DNA of 22,872 bases from an uncultured Eisenbergiella sp. (GTDB lineage Bacteria; Bacillota; Clostridia; Lachnospirales; Lachnospiraceae), in assembly GCA_948960675.1 (NCBI GenBank), contig CARDPF010000010.1:1-22872 (forward strand), in the 5' to 3' direction. The translations under genes were made by a program, and so were the position numbers. The notes below the pieces were generated by a model that saw nothing but the letters and a program-made list of their open reading frames with translations, had not been told where the DNA came from and made no database searches. This document shows positions 22,850-22,872 of this stretch, in pieces (within the stretch, counting starts at the first letter, position 1; each line of letters begins with the position of its first letter).

Positions 22850-22872
22850 GTCATTCCGTTTAGCCATGGGCT

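Overview
The window looks like a chromosomal stretch from a gut-type Lachnospiraceae (Clostridia). This rests on family content and signals: a MecI/BlaR1 pair, a LytTR-DUF3021 pair, TldD/TldE, a PF09820-type AAA/PD-(D/E)XK protein, SD sites of the AGGAGG type, sigma-A promoters of TTGACA/TATAAT type, and roughly balanced GC by eye. The species cannot be named from this. No rRNA, tRNA or CRISPR array was seen.

Layout. 1-762 (-): N-terminal part of a methyl-accepting chemotaxis-type receptor, cut by the window edge. 1012-3837 (-): a two-gene operon with a DUF2804 protein followed by one polypeptide that joins a RdgB/HAM1-type NTP pyrophosphatase to an AlaX-type alanyl-tRNA editing protein. 4116-5138 (+): secreted SGNH hydrolase. 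5177-8246 (-): a MecI-type repressor and a BlaR1-type M56 membrane protease whose outer domain is not a penicillin-binding domain, behind a promoter covered by two identical 16-bp dyads. 8424-12083 (-): a GH2 beta-galactosidase followed by a cytoplasmic SGNH esterase. 12447-13294 (+): LytTR regulator and DUF3021 membrane protein. 13283-13592: a near-perfect ~310-bp foldback palindrome. 13676-16364 (+): tldD-tldE. 16523-18202 (-): AAA-ATPase/PD-(D/E)XK protein. 18283-21507 (-): a run of uracil-DNA glycosylase, gamma-carbonic-anhydrase-like protein, AlkD-like DNA alkylation repair protein and an RlmI-type rRNA methyltransferase. 21681-22655 (-): an AT-richer gene for a tyrosine-recombinase-like protein that has lost most catalytic residues, surrounded by hairpin-rich repeats.

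How the parts work together. The lacZ-SGNH pair probably removes galactosyl units and acyl groups from imported oligosaccharides. The UDG, AlkD and RdgB-AlaX proteins are housekeeping quality-control functions (DNA base repair, nucleotide-pool cleaning, mischarged tRNA-Ala editing). The MecI/BlaR1 pair is self-regulated, with no beta-lactamase or PBP next to it, so its target genes lie elsewhere or are only itself.

Most notable items: the RdgB-AlaX fusion, the BlaR1-like sensor with an unusual C-terminal domain, the 310-bp foldback element between DUF3021 and tldD, the degenerate recombinase, and two families of short interspersed intergenic repeats, one of which creates a false N-terminus for the uracil-DNA glycosylase.
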